Source: TMP-24 sp041397305 (GTDB taxonomy: Bacteria > Pseudomonadota > Alphaproteobacteria > Rhodobacterales > Rhodobacteraceae). From it: 64,000 nt of DNA. The notes under the pieces were generated by a model that searched no databases, had not been told where the DNA came from, and saw only the letters and a list, made by a program, of their open reading frames with translations. Shown piece by piece: positions 17,338 through 25,348 of this stretch; position 1 is the stretch's first letter; every line of letters begins with the position of its first letter. Where the stretch lies: contig JAWKWX010000013.1 of the NCBI GenBank assembly GCA_041397305.1, positions 1 through 64,000 on the forward strand. Direction: 5' to 3'. The translations under genes were made by a program, and so were the position numbers.

Positions 17338-17739
17338 TCAGAACCCCTCCCAGATGCAGGCGCCGTCCTCGGGGCGGAAGGCCTCGAAGAATTGCGTGGC
17401 CTCCGGCGCAGGTTCGCCGAAAGGAACCGGCCGGTCGGCAAGGCTGATGATGATCTGCGCGGGCACCGGCCCGCTTACCGGCAGCGCGGGCAGGGCGAAA
17501 CTCTCGCAGAGGGCCGCCATGTCCTCAAGCGCTGTCTCTGCATCGACCGTCCCGCCATCCCGCGCGATCGCGGGCGCGATGAAGCGGAAGCGGTAGGTCA
17601 GCCCCTCCGGTCCCTGAGCATTCTGGATCGTCTCGAAATAGGTCACGGTCTGTCCTGACGGAACGGGGATCGGTACATCTTCGGCCAGCGCCGCCAGCGG
17701 CATCACAAGCAGGACATATGCGGCGGCGGGCGGTTTCAC
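17338..17739 (-). CDS. Small exported protein (DUF6497-like)
   Basis: The 133-residue product has a signal peptide (MKPPAAAYVLLVMPLAALA, cleavage after LA) and a body with IPVPSGQTVTYFETI, FRFIAPAIARDGG and a C-terminal FRPEDGACIWEGF. This matches my memory of a Rhodobacteraceae exported family, possibly DUF6497, found next to pccB. It starts with GTG at 17739, seven bases after the pccB stop and with AGGTCC upstream, so it should be translated from the pccB message. Two cysteines (ALCESF and GACIW) could form a disulfide in the periplasm. Function unknown. Confidence 0.65.
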   Translation of the reverse strand: MKPPAAAYVLLVMPLAALAEDVPIPVPSGQTVTYFETIQNAQGPEGLTYRFRFIAPAIARDGGTVDAETALEDMAALCESFALPALPVSGPVPAQIIISLADRPVPFGEPAPEATQFFEAFRPEDGACIWEGF

Positions 17740-17746
17740 GGCGGAC

Positions 17747-19279
17747 CTAAAGCGGGATATTGTCGTGTTTTTTCCAGGGGTTCGTCAGTTTCTTGCCCCT
17801 GAGGCTCGCGAAAGCCCGCGCCACGCGGCGGCGGGTGGAATGGGGCATGATCACCTCGTCGATGAAGCCCTTCTCGGCAGCGACGAACGGGTTGGCGAAG
17901 CGGCCCTCGTAATCCCTGGTCCGCGCCGCGATCTTGTCCCTGTCGCCCAGTTCGCTGCGATAGAGGATCTCGACCGCGCCCTTGGCGCCCATCACCGCGA
18001 TCTCGGCCGTGGGCCAGGCATAGTTGAAGTCGCCGCGCAGATGCTTGGAGGCCATCACGTCATAGGCCCCGCCATAGGCCTTGCGGGTGATGACCGTGAC
18101 CTTGGGCACCGTCGCCTCGCCATAGGCGAAGAGGAGTTTCGCGCCATGCTTGATGACCCCGCCATATTCCTGGCTGGTTCCGGGCAGGAAGCCCGGCACA
18201 TCCACAAGCGTGAGGATCGGAATTTCGAACGCATCGCAGAAGCGGACAAACCGCGCGGCCTTGCGGCTTGAATCGATGTCGAGGCAGCCCGCCAGAACCA
18301 TCGGCTGGTTGGCCACGACCCCCACGGTCTGACCTTCGATCCTCAGGAAGCCGCAGATGATGTTCGCCGCGTAATCCTTCTGGATTTCGAAGAAATCGCC
18401 TTCGTCGGCGATCTTCTGGATCAGTTCCTTCATGTCATAGGGCTGGTTCGGGTTGTCCGGCACCAGCGTATCGAGGCTCGCCTCGATGCGGGCGGGGTCG
18501 TCGAAGAACGGCCGGGTCGGCGCCTTCTCGCGGTTGTTGAGCGGCAGGAAGTCGAACAGGCGCCGGATTTCTGCCAGCGCCTCGACATCGTTCTCGAAGG
18601 CGCCGTCGGCGACCGAAGATTTCCTGGTGTGGGTCGAGGCGCCCCCCAGTTCCTCGGCGGTGACGATTTCGTTCGTGACGGTCTTCACCACATCGGGGCC
18701 AGTCACGAACATGTAGGACGTATCCTTTACCATGAAGATGAAGTCGGTCATGGCGGGCGAGTAGACCGCACCGCCCGCGCAAGGCCCCATGATGACCGAG
18801 ATTTGCGGCACCACGCCCGAGGCCATGATGTTGCGCTGGAAGACATCGGCATAACCGGCAAGCGAGGCGACGCCTTCCTGGATGCGCGCGCCGCCGGAAT
18901 CGTTCAGCCCGATCACCGGCGCGCCGTTCTGCATCGCCATATCCATGATCTTGCAGATCTTCTGGGCGTGGGTCTCCGACAGCGAACCGCCGAAGACGGT
19001 GAAGTCCTGGGAGAAGACATAGACCATCCGGCCGTTGATCGTGCCCCAGCCGGTGACCACGCCGTCGCCGGAGGGCCTGTCGGCCTCCATGCCGAAATCC
19101 ACGCAGCGGTGGGCGACGAACATGTCGAATTCCTCGAAAGACCCCTCGTCGAGCAGCAACTCGATCCGCTCGCGCGCCGTGAGCTTGCCGCGCGCATGCT
19201 GGGCGTCGATGCGGCGCTGGCCGCCGCCCAGGCGGGCCGTCGCCCGGCGGGCCTCGAGCTGTTCAAGGATATCTTTCAT
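17747..19279 (-). CDS. pccB: Propionyl-CoA carboxylase, carboxyltransferase beta subunit
   Basis: The 510-residue protein is a full-length acyl-CoA carboxyltransferase: VVTGWGTINGRMVYVFSQDFTVFGGSL in the N-terminal crotonase-like half and the acyl-CoA-binding LTLVDVPGFLPGTSQEYGG and RKAYGGAYDVM segments in the second half. It transfers carboxyl from biotin on PccA to propionyl-CoA. A strong GGAGGCGGAG ribosome site precedes the ATG. It is first of the minus-strand propionate group. TTTGCAAA-type sites about 70-110 bases upstream suggest direct control by PccR. Confidence 0.96.
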   Translation of the reverse strand: MKDILEQLEARRATARLGGGQRRIDAQHARGKLTARERIELLLDEGSFEEFDMFVAHRCVDFGMEADRPSGDGVVTGWGTINGRMVYVFSQDFTVFGGSLSETHAQKICKIMDMAMQNGAPVIGLNDSGGARIQEGVASLAGYADVFQRNIMASGVVPQISVIMGPCAGGAVYSPAMTDFIFMVKDTSYMFVTGPDVVKTVTNEIVTAEELGGASTHTRKSSVADGAFENDVEALAEIRRLFDFLPLNNREKAPTRPFFDDPARIEASLDTLVPDNPNQPYDMKELIQKIADEGDFFEIQKDYAANIICGFLRIEGQTVGVVANQPMVLAGCLDIDSSRKAARFVRFCDAFEIPILTLVDVPGFLPGTSQEYGGVIKHGAKLLFAYGEATVPKVTVITRKAYGGAYDVMASKHLRGDFNYAWPTAEIAVMGAKGAVEILYRSELGDRDKIAARTRDYEGRFANPFVAAEKGFIDEVIMPHSTRRRVARAFASLRGKKLTNPWKKHDNIPL

Positions 19280-19349
19280 CTCCGCCTCCCTCGCGCGATT
19301 GATCCTCTATAGGGCGGACGATCCGCGGCGCAAAGCAGACTCTGGAAAA

Positions 19350-19389
19350 TTTGCAAATTCTTGGCAGTCATCAAGGTGCAAATTGCAAA
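19350..19389. promoter_or_regulatory. Candidate PccR operator cluster upstream of pccB
   Basis: TTTGCAAA at 19350-19357 is a perfect copy of the half-site reported for PccR in Rhodobacter sphaeroides (as I recall it, two TTTGCAAA copies spaced by four bases). A weaker TTGGCAGT follows at 19361. TGCAAATTGCAAA at 19377-19389 adds two more half-sites. The cluster lies 70-110 bases upstream of pccB and 66-105 bases upstream of the divergent DUF486 gene, so it could affect both. The surrounding 19340-19390 stretch is AT-rich. Confidence 0.6.
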
Positions 19390-19454
19390 CTCGTCCCTCT
19401 TGCCAAACCGCGGCCGCCATGGTTCCGATGCGCGGCCATCAGCGCGAGTTCATC

Positions 19455-19808
19455 ATGCCCGCCCTACCCGTTCCGGTCCTGACCATCTGTCTTCTCGTCG
19501 CCTCGAACATCTTCATGACCTTCGCCTGGTACGGGCATCTGAAGTTCAAGGCCGCGCCGCTTTATCTGGTGATCCTCGCAAGCTGGGGGATCGCGCTTTT
19601 CGAATATGTGCTGCAGGTTCCCGCGAACCGCTACGGCCATGGCACCTTCTCTGCCGCGCAACTGAAGACCATTCAGGAGGTCATCACGCTTTCGGTCTTC
19701 ACCGTCTTCTCCTGGGCCTATCTCGGCGAAAGGATCGGCTGGCAACAGGGCCTGGGCTTTGCCTTCATCGCGCTCGGCGCCTGGTTCGTCTTTCAGGGGC
19801 GGACTTAG
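19455..19808 (+). CDS. DUF486 small membrane protein (DMT superfamily)
   Basis: The 117-residue product has four hydrophobic segments and the DUF486 pattern: NIFMTFAWYGHLK near the N-terminus, a central GIALFEYVLQVPANRYG and a C-terminal segment containing GERIGWQQGLGF. This half-size relative of drug/metabolite transporters likely works as a dimer; its substrate is unknown. The frame continues upstream to 19035 through the pccB region, but the ATG at 19455 gives the usual family length (an ATG at 19428 is the alternative). It is divergent from pccB and close to the PccR-type sites. Confidence 0.8.
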   Translation: MPALPVPVLTICLLVASNIFMTFAWYGHLKFKAAPLYLVILASWGIALFEYVLQVPANRYGHGTFSAAQLKTIQEVITLSVFTVFSWAYLGERIGWQQGLGFAFIALGAWFVFQGRT

Positions 19809-19848
19809 GCGGATGGACAATTCCCGTCACCGCCTTTAGCACTGCACG

Positions 19849-21060
19849 ATGAGCCGCCCGCCCCTCCGTTTCCTCGACCGCAGGACCGCGCCGCATGTCG
19901 TCACGCTGGTGATACTGGCCGGTCTTTCGACGCTTGCCATGAACGTCTTCCTGCCCTCGCTGCCCGGCATGGCGCGCTGGTTCGGGGTCGATTACGCGAC
20001 CGTCCAGCTTGCTGTGCCGCTCTATCTTGCCGGAAGCGCGGCCCTGCAGGTCGTCGTCGGCCCGCTGTCCGACCGGTTCGGGCGTCGGCCGGTGATCCTC
20101 GCAGCGCTTCTTCTGTTCATCGCGGCCACGCTTACAGGGCTTTTCGCGCCGAACGTCCACTGGTTTCTCGCGGCGCGGATCGTTCAGGCGGTGGTGGCGA
20201 CCGGCATGGCCTTGTCGCGCGCCGTGATCGGCGACATGGTTCCGACCGAGGAAGCCGCCTCGATGATCGGCTATGTCACCATGGCCATGTCGGTGGTGCC
20301 GATGATCGGTCCGGCCCTTGGCGGCGCGCTCGACGAAAGCTTCGGCTGGCAGGGGAGTTTCGTGCTGCTGGCGGCCGCGGGCGTCCTGACCACGCTGCTC
20401 GTCTGGTTCGACCTCGGCGAGACGGCCAAACCCTCCGGCCGCGGGTTTGCCGCCCAGTTCCGCGACTATCCCGCGCTCCTCGCCTCGCCACGGTTCTGGG
20501 GCTATGCGGCCGTTGCAAGCCTCGCGTCCGGCGCTTTCTTCGCCTATCTGGGCGGCGCCCCCTTCGTCGGCGAGAAGGTCTTCAGCCTGTCGCCCGCAGC
20601 GGTGGGCTATTATTTCGCTGCCCCTGCCATCGGTTATGCACTCGGCAACTTCATCGCGGGGCGCTTCTCGCGCCGGTTCGGTATCGACCGGATGATCCTG
20701 GTAGGCACATTGCTCGCCACTGCAACGCTGATCCTTGGCGCGGTTCTCGCGCGGGCCTTTCCTCCGCACCCGATGCTCTTCTTCCCCTTCACGGGCCTCA
20801 TGGCCATGGGCAACGGCATGACGCTGCCCAATGCCAATGCAGGCATGCTGTCGGTGCGGCCGCATCTAGCGGGTTCCGCATCCGGCCTTGGCGGCGCGCT
20901 GATGATCGGCGGCGGCGCGCTGCTTGCGGCGATCACCGGCCATCTTCTGAACGAGGCGACCGGTCATGCGATCCTTCTGGAAGTGATGGCGGCAAGTTCG
21001 GCGCTGTCGATCCTCGCCATTCTCCTGGTGATCCGCCGGGCGCGCCGCGTCCAGCGCTGA
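19849..21060 (+). CDS. Bcr/CflA-type multidrug efflux MFS transporter
   Basis: The 403-residue protein has twelve predicted membrane segments and Bcr/CflA features: ATVQLAVPLYLAGSAALQVVVGPLSDRFGRRPV (the loop 2-3 motif split over that stretch), SRAVIGDMVPTEEAA after segment 4, and VVPMIGPALGGALDESFGW for segment 5. It is probably a proton-driven drug exporter in the inner membrane. It starts 40 bases after the DUF486 gene on the same strand and may be co-transcribed with it; pccR follows 88 bases downstream with its own operator. Confidence 0.85.
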   Translation: MSRPPLRFLDRRTAPHVVTLVILAGLSTLAMNVFLPSLPGMARWFGVDYATVQLAVPLYLAGSAALQVVVGPLSDRFGRRPVILAALLLFIAATLTGLFAPNVHWFLAARIVQAVVATGMALSRAVIGDMVPTEEAASMIGYVTMAMSVVPMIGPALGGALDESFGWQGSFVLLAAAGVLTTLLVWFDLGETAKPSGRGFAAQFRDYPALLASPRFWGYAAVASLASGAFFAYLGGAPFVGEKVFSLSPAAVGYYFAAPAIGYALGNFIAGRFSRRFGIDRMILVGTLLATATLILGAVLARAFPPHPMLFFPFTGLMAMGNGMTLPNANAGMLSVRPHLAGSASGLGGALMIGGGALLAAITGHLLNEATGHAILLEVMAASSALSILAILLVIRRARRVQR

Positions 21061-21107
21061 GGTCGAGAAAACTTCGCGAAGAAAGTCGGCGTCGCTTGCG
21101 GCACAGC

Positions 21108-21137
21108 TTTGCAAACCCTAGGCTCGCAGTTAGCAAA
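21108..21137. promoter_or_regulatory. Candidate PccR autoregulatory operator
   Basis: TTTGCAAA at 21108-21115 and TTAGCAAA at 21130-21136/7 (one mismatch) lie 12-41 bases upstream of the pccR start, where a bound regulator would block or touch RNA polymerase. The separation of 14 bases differs from the four-base spacing remembered for R. sphaeroides PccR, so the second copy may be coincidental. A palindrome CTTCGCGAAG sits just upstream at 21072-21081. Confidence 0.5.
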
Positions 21138-21148
21138 GCGAGGGTGCC

Positions 21149-22543
21149 ATGGCCACACAGAAGCTTTACGCCGGGGTGAAGCTGCGCGAGACCCGCGCGC
21201 GGATGGGGCTGACGCAAAAGGTCTTCGCCGACAAGCTCGGCGTGTCCCTGCCCTATCTGAACCAGATGGAGAACAACCATCGTCCGCTGTCGGCGGCCGT
21301 CGTGCTGGCGCTCGCCTCCGACTTCGGCATGGATGTCACAGAACTCGCCACCGGCGATGCCGAACGGATCGTGTCGGACATGAAGGAGGCGCTGGCCGAT
21401 CCGGTCTTTGCCGACACGATGCCGCCGCTCGCCGACCTGAGGCTCGCCGCCTCGAACGCCCCCGCCTTCGCCCGCGCCTTTCTGGAACTGCATCGCGCCT
21501 ACCGGCAAAGCCATGAACGGCTCGCCTCGCTTGACGAGGCGCTCGGGCGCGATGACGCGGGCCCGCGCTCCTCTCCCTGGGAAGAGGTGCGCGATTTCTT
21601 CCATTATTGCGACAATTACATCGACGCGGTCGACCGCGCGGCCGAGCGCTTTGCCGCCCCCGATGGCAAGGTCCAGGATGTGGTCTCGCGCGCCAGTGCG
21701 CTTCTGCGCGACAAGGGCCTCAGGATCACCATCGCCGACGCGGCCGAGATCCGCGCCCGCGACGGCAGCGATCTGACGATCTCCAGCCGCACCGCGCCGC
21801 CGACCCAGCGCTTCCAGATTCTCCACCAGCTGGCGCTCGTCACCCAGAACGAGCTTCTGGAAGCGACGCTCGACCTCGCGCGCTTCCAGTCCGACACCGC
21901 CCGCGCCATCGCCAAGATCGGGCTGGCGAACTATTTCGCCGGGGCCGCACTGATGCCCTACCGCGCCTTCCATGCCGCCGCCCAGGAGGTGCGTCACGAT
22001 CTTGAGCGGCTCGCCGACCGGTTCGGCGCCTCGATCGAGCAGGTGGCGCACCGGCTTTCCACCCTGCAAAGGCCGGGGCTGAAGGGCATCCCCTTCTTCT
22101 TCGTCCGCGTCGATCAGGCGGGCACGATCACCAAGCGCCATTCGGCCACCCGCCTGCAGTTCGCCCGTTTTGGCGGCGCCTGCCCCTTGTGGAACGTCTA
22201 CCGCGCCTTCGAGACGCCGGGGCGCTTCATCCGCCAGCTGGCCGAAACCCCCGACGGCGTGCGCTATCTCTGCCTCGCCCGCGACGTGTCGAAGCCCGGC
22301 GGTTCGTTCAACGCCCCCGTGCGCCGCTATGCGATCGCGCTTGGCTGCGAGGTGAGCCATGCCAAGGGCCTCGTCTATGCCGACGACCTCGACCTGACGA
22401 ACGCCCGCGCCTATGAGCCGATCGGCATTTCCTGCCGCATCTGCGAGCGGCCGAACTGCCACCAGCGCTCGGTGCCGCCGCTCGAACGCAAGCTGAAGAT
22501 CGACCCCGACCGGCGCGGGCTTCTGCCCTACGACGTGTCCTGA
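21149..22543 (+). CDS. pccR: Short-chain fatty acyl-CoA regulator PccR (XRE family)
   Basis: The 464-residue protein has an N-terminal XRE helix-turn-helix (residues 10-65, KLRETRARMGLTQKVFADKL), a long helical middle with an IrrE-like section (ALVTQNELLEATLDLARF) and a C-terminal DUF2083-type domain with the cysteine cluster CRICERPNCHQRS. This is the ScfR/RamB architecture that senses short acyl-CoAs. In Rhodobacter sphaeroides the homologue PccR activates pccB-type genes for propionyl-CoA assimilation. Its location at the end of the pcc/mutase cluster, with TTTGCAAA sites before itself and pccB, fits that role. It is convergent with the DUF465 gene. Confidence 0.9.
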   Translation: MATQKLYAGVKLRETRARMGLTQKVFADKLGVSLPYLNQMENNHRPLSAAVVLALASDFGMDVTELATGDAERIVSDMKEALADPVFADTMPPLADLRLAASNAPAFARAFLELHRAYRQSHERLASLDEALGRDDAGPRSSPWEEVRDFFHYCDNYIDAVDRAAERFAAPDGKVQDVVSRASALLRDKGLRITIADAAEIRARDGSDLTISSRTAPPTQRFQILHQLALVTQNELLEATLDLARFQSDTARAIAKIGLANYFAGAALMPYRAFHAAAQEVRHDLERLADRFGASIEQVAHRLSTLQRPGLKGIPFFFVRVDQAGTITKRHSATRLQFARFGGACPLWNVYRAFETPGRFIRQLAETPDGVRYLCLARDVSKPGGSFNAPVRRYAIALGCEVSHAKGLVYADDLDLTNARAYEPIGISCRICERPNCHQRSVPPLERKLKIDPDRRGLLPYDVS

Positions 22544-22546
22544 GGA

Positions 22547-22786
22547 TCAGGCCGAGGCGAGGTGCTTCGCGATCTCGTCCTTCAGATGGCCGCGCCGCTT
22601 GCGCAGCTCGGTTTCGGCAAGCGCCTCCATCGGCGCGACATTCGTTTCTGCCCGGTGAACCTGGCGGTTGACCTCGTGATATTCGTCCGCCAGGCGCGCG
22701 AAATGGGCGTCGCTTATCCTGAGGCGATGAATCTTCTCGACCTCCTGCGGGAACTCCTCGGCAAGCTCGTGCGGTGTATGGGACAT
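22547..22786 (-). CDS. YdcH family protein (DUF465)
   Basis: The 79-residue product contains the DUF465 pattern: PQEVEKIHRLRISDAHFARLADEYHEVNRQVHRAE, then TELRKRRGHLKDEI. It is a short all-helical, probably dimeric coiled-coil cytoplasmic protein of unknown function. The ATG at 22786 gives MSHTPHELAEEFP, the normal family start; the upstream extension of the frame to 22885 lacks coding character. It is convergent with pccR, with three bases between the stops. Confidence 0.85.
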   Translation of the reverse strand: MSHTPHELAEEFPQEVEKIHRLRISDAHFARLADEYHEVNRQVHRAETNVAPMEALAETELRKRRGHLKDEIAKHLASA

Positions 22787-22973
22787 CTGGATTCCTTGTG
22801 CTGTCTGGGCTGATTCTAGCCGCGTCGGGACGTCCGCACCTTGAGCCTGGTCAAACCGCCGACGACCGTGACGCAATCGGCCCAAGTTCCGCCGGTCGGC
22901 TTCTTGCGAAACTCCCGCGTTGCGACCATGGTGCGCGCGATTGCACGGCGCGGACTACGGGAACGAACGGCCA

Positions 22974-24098
22974 ATGATCTTTGTCGAGAACGGACCGGGG
23001 GGAGAGGCCGCGCTCTTCGACGGCGCGAAGGGCCAGATCCGTGCCGACGCGCCCGAGGAGGTGGATGCGGCGCTTGCCGCCCTCGACCGGGCACAACGCG
23101 ACGGGCTCTGGGCTGCGGGGTATGCTTCCTATGAACTCGGCTATGCGCTCGAACCGCGCCTTGCGCCGCTGATGCCCGAGGCGCGCCGCCTGCCGCTCCT
23201 GCAGTTCGGGCTCTACGACGGCCCCTCCGATCCGGCGCCCTTCCTCGCCGGTTCCGCCGAGGAAGCGCCCGCCGCCCATCTTGATGCCTTGCACCCCGCC
23301 TGGACAGCGCAAGATCATGCGGGCGCGCTGCACCGCATCCTCGACTATATCGCGGCGGGCGACATCTATCAGGCCAACCTGACCATGGCGGTCGAGGCGC
23401 GCTGGTCGGGGACGCCTGCGGGCCTTTACGGTGCGCTGCGCGCGCGCCAGCCGGTGGCGCACGGCGCGTTCGTCGACATGGAAGGAACGCTGCCGATCCT
23501 GTCGCGTTCGCCGGAACTTTTCTTCGCGACCGGCGCCGAGGGCCGGATCGAGACCCGCCCGATGAAGGGCACCGCGCCGCGCGCCTCGAATCCGGCCCAT
23601 GATACGGCCCTGCGGATGGAACTGCAGGCGAGTATCAAGAACCGCGCGGAAAACCTTATGATCGTTGATCTTTTGCGCAACGACATCTCGCGCGTCTGCC
23701 GGGCGGGCAGCGTGAAAGTGCCGCAGCTTTTCGCCATCGAAAGCTATGCGACCGTTCATCAGATGGTCAGTCATGTGACCGGCGAGCTCGTGCCCGGCAC
23801 GACGCCTAGCGCGATTTTCCGGGCGCTCTTTCCCTGTGGTTCGATCACCGGGGCACCGAAGATCCGGGCGATGGAGATCATCCGCGCGCTTGAGGCCGGC
23901 CCGCGCGGGATCTATTGCGGGTCGATAGGCTGGATCGCGCCGGACGGGTCGTCGCGGTTCAACGTGGCGATCCGCACCCTGACGCTCGACGGCGAGCGCG
24001 CGCGCTTTGGCGTCGGTGGCGGTATCGTGGCGGATTCCACCGCTGCCAGCGAATATGAGGAGGCGCTGTGGAAGGCACGCTTCGCGATCCTGACCTGA
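22974..24098 (+). CDS. pabB: Aminodeoxychorismate synthase component I
   Basis: The 374-residue protein is a chorismate-binding enzyme. It has ETRPMKGTAPR, ENLMIVDLLRNDISR (acidic metal ligands), and GSITGAPKIRAMEIIRALE, the segment that contacts chorismate. It aminates chorismate for p-aminobenzoate and folate synthesis, using ammonia from a PabA glutaminase encoded elsewhere. The ATG at 22974 (MIFVENG) was chosen because the 18 codons upstream show no family character. The stop overlaps the next gene by 31 bases, so the two enzymes of the pathway are tightly coupled. Confidence 0.9.
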   Translation: MIFVENGPGGEAALFDGAKGQIRADAPEEVDAALAALDRAQRDGLWAAGYASYELGYALEPRLAPLMPEARRLPLLQFGLYDGPSDPAPFLAGSAEEAPAAHLDALHPAWTAQDHAGALHRILDYIAAGDIYQANLTMAVEARWSGTPAGLYGALRARQPVAHGAFVDMEGTLPILSRSPELFFATGAEGRIETRPMKGTAPRASNPAHDTALRMELQASIKNRAENLMIVDLLRNDISRVCRAGSVKVPQLFAIESYATVHQMVSHVTGELVPGTTPSAIFRALFPCGSITGAPKIRAMEIIRALEAGPRGIYCGSIGWIAPDGSSRFNVAIRTLTLDGERARFGVGGGIVADSTAASEYEEALWKARFAILT

Positions 24099-24688
24099 GG
24101 CTGATCGAGACCTTTCGCTGGGATGGGTCGGCCTTTGTCAGGCTGGAGGCGCATCTGGCGCGCGCCCGCGCGTCAGCCACCGCGCTTGGCTTTTCCTGGG
24201 TGGCCTCAGAGGTGGAACGTGCGCTCGGTACCGTCGGCGGCCACTCGCCGCAGCGCGTCCGCCTGACCATCGGCCGTGACGGGGCTGCGGGGGTGACTGC
24301 CGCCTCGCTGCCACCCACCAAAACCGAATGGCGGATCGCGATCCATCCCGAACCGATTGACGAAGGGAACCCGGCGCGGGGTCACAAGACCACGGACCGA
24401 GCGCTCTATGACCGCGCCCGGGCCAGCCTGCCCGAAGGCGTGGATGAATATCTCTTCCTGAACCGGGGGGGCGAACTGGCCGAGGGCACGATCACCAACC
24501 TCTTCGCCGATCTCGGCCACGGTCTCGTGACCCCGCCTCTCTCGTCCGGCTGCCTGCCGGGCGTGCTGCGCGCGGACCTTCTCGCGTCAGGTCAGGTGCG
24601 CGAGGCGGTTCTGACGGCCGATATCCTCGGCGACGCGAGGCTCTGGGTCGGCAATTCGCTGCGCGGCCTTATCCCCGCGTCTCTTTGA
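24068..24688 (+). CDS. pabC: Aminotransferase class IV, probable aminodeoxychorismate lyase
   Basis: The 206-residue product is a compact class IV aminotransferase-fold protein. GHKTTDRALYDRAR holds the PLP lysine, GELAEGTITNLF carries the glutamate that contacts PLP nitrogen, and SSGCLPGVLR is the conserved C-terminal loop. Next to pabB it most likely releases p-aminobenzoate from aminodeoxychorismate. It starts with GTG at 24068 inside the pabB 3' end, with GAGGAGG upstream. Its 3' end overlaps the convergent DUF1003 gene by 20 bases. Confidence 0.83.
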   Translation: MEGTLRDPDLRLIETFRWDGSAFVRLEAHLARARASATALGFSWVASEVERALGTVGGHSPQRVRLTIGRDGAAGVTAASLPPTKTEWRIAIHPEPIDEGNPARGHKTTDRALYDRARASLPEGVDEYLFLNRGGELAEGTITNLFADLGHGLVTPPLSSGCLPGVLRADLLASGQVREAVLTADILGDARLWVGNSLRGLIPASL

Positions 24689-25202
24689 GAGCGTCAAGCC
24701 GCGCCTCGATCGCGCGGAAATGCTCGGTCAACTGGCGCTGGCGCATGTCGTCGAGCTTTTCATGCAGGCTCAGGATTTCCAGCTCGGCCTTGAGATTGAC
24801 CTCGTAATCATGCCCTGCCACCTCGCGGTCCTTCGCGGCCTGGCGGTTCTGGCTCATCATGATGACCGGCGCCTGGATGGCCGCGATCATCGACAGGATC
24901 AGGTTGAGAAAGACGAACGGATAGGGGTCGGCGGGCGCCGTCATCAGCCAGACATTCGAGGCGACCCAGCCCAGGATCAGCGCCGCGAACAGGAAGATGA
25001 ACGTCCAGGAGCCGCCGAAGGCCGCCACCTGGTCGGCGACGCGCTGACCGAGCGTCTGATCGCTGCGAAAGGTTTCGTTGATGTTGCGCGAGATCGCGGC
25101 GCGCGCCGCGATGCGCCTCAGGACGCGCTGCTCGCGCTCCGGCAGATCGTCATAGCCCGCGCTGAGAAGCTTTGCCGCCAGTTCGCGCACGCGCTCGTCC
25201 AT
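24669..25202 (-). CDS. DUF1003 membrane protein
   Basis: The 177-residue product has a soluble N-terminal helix region with INETFRSDQTLGQRVADQVAAFGGSWTFI, two membrane segments (FIFLFAALILGWVA and PYPFVFLNLILSMIAAIQAPVIMMSQNRQ, split here) and a charged coiled-coil C-terminus (NLKAELEILSLHEKLD). This is DUF1003, an inner-membrane family of unknown function. The ATG at 25202 has GGAGG five bases upstream, so it is preferred over the ATG at 25220. It overlaps the convergent pabC gene by 20 bases. Confidence 0.85.
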   Translation of the reverse strand: MDERVRELAAKLLSAGYDDLPEREQRVLRRIAARAAISRNINETFRSDQTLGQRVADQVAAFGGSWTFIFLFAALILGWVASNVWLMTAPADPYPFVFLNLILSMIAAIQAPVIMMSQNRQAAKDREVAGHDYEVNLKAELEILSLHEKLDDMRQRQLTEHFRAIEARLDALKETRG

Positions 25203-25220
25203 GCAGTCCTCCATAGGCAC

Positions 25221-25270
25221 CGGCCGGGGGCTCTGCCCCCGGACCCCCGAGGTACTTGAGCCAAGATGAT
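25221..25270 (-). repeat. 3'-end GC-hairpin repeat, copy A (after betA)
   Basis: On the minus strand, downstream of betA, the sequence reads CTTGGCTCAAGTACCTCGGG (AT-containing leader) followed by a GC hairpin with an AGAGC centre. The leader is nearly identical to the one in copy C at 56891-56940 and related to copies B and D. The hairpin should protect or terminate the betA transcript. Confidence 0.75.
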
Positions 25271-25348
25271 ATATGCCGCTTCAGTGTCGCACAAATATCC
25301 ACGGCGCATGCCCCCGACCATCCGGGACCGGTGGCAGAAGGCGCCCGC

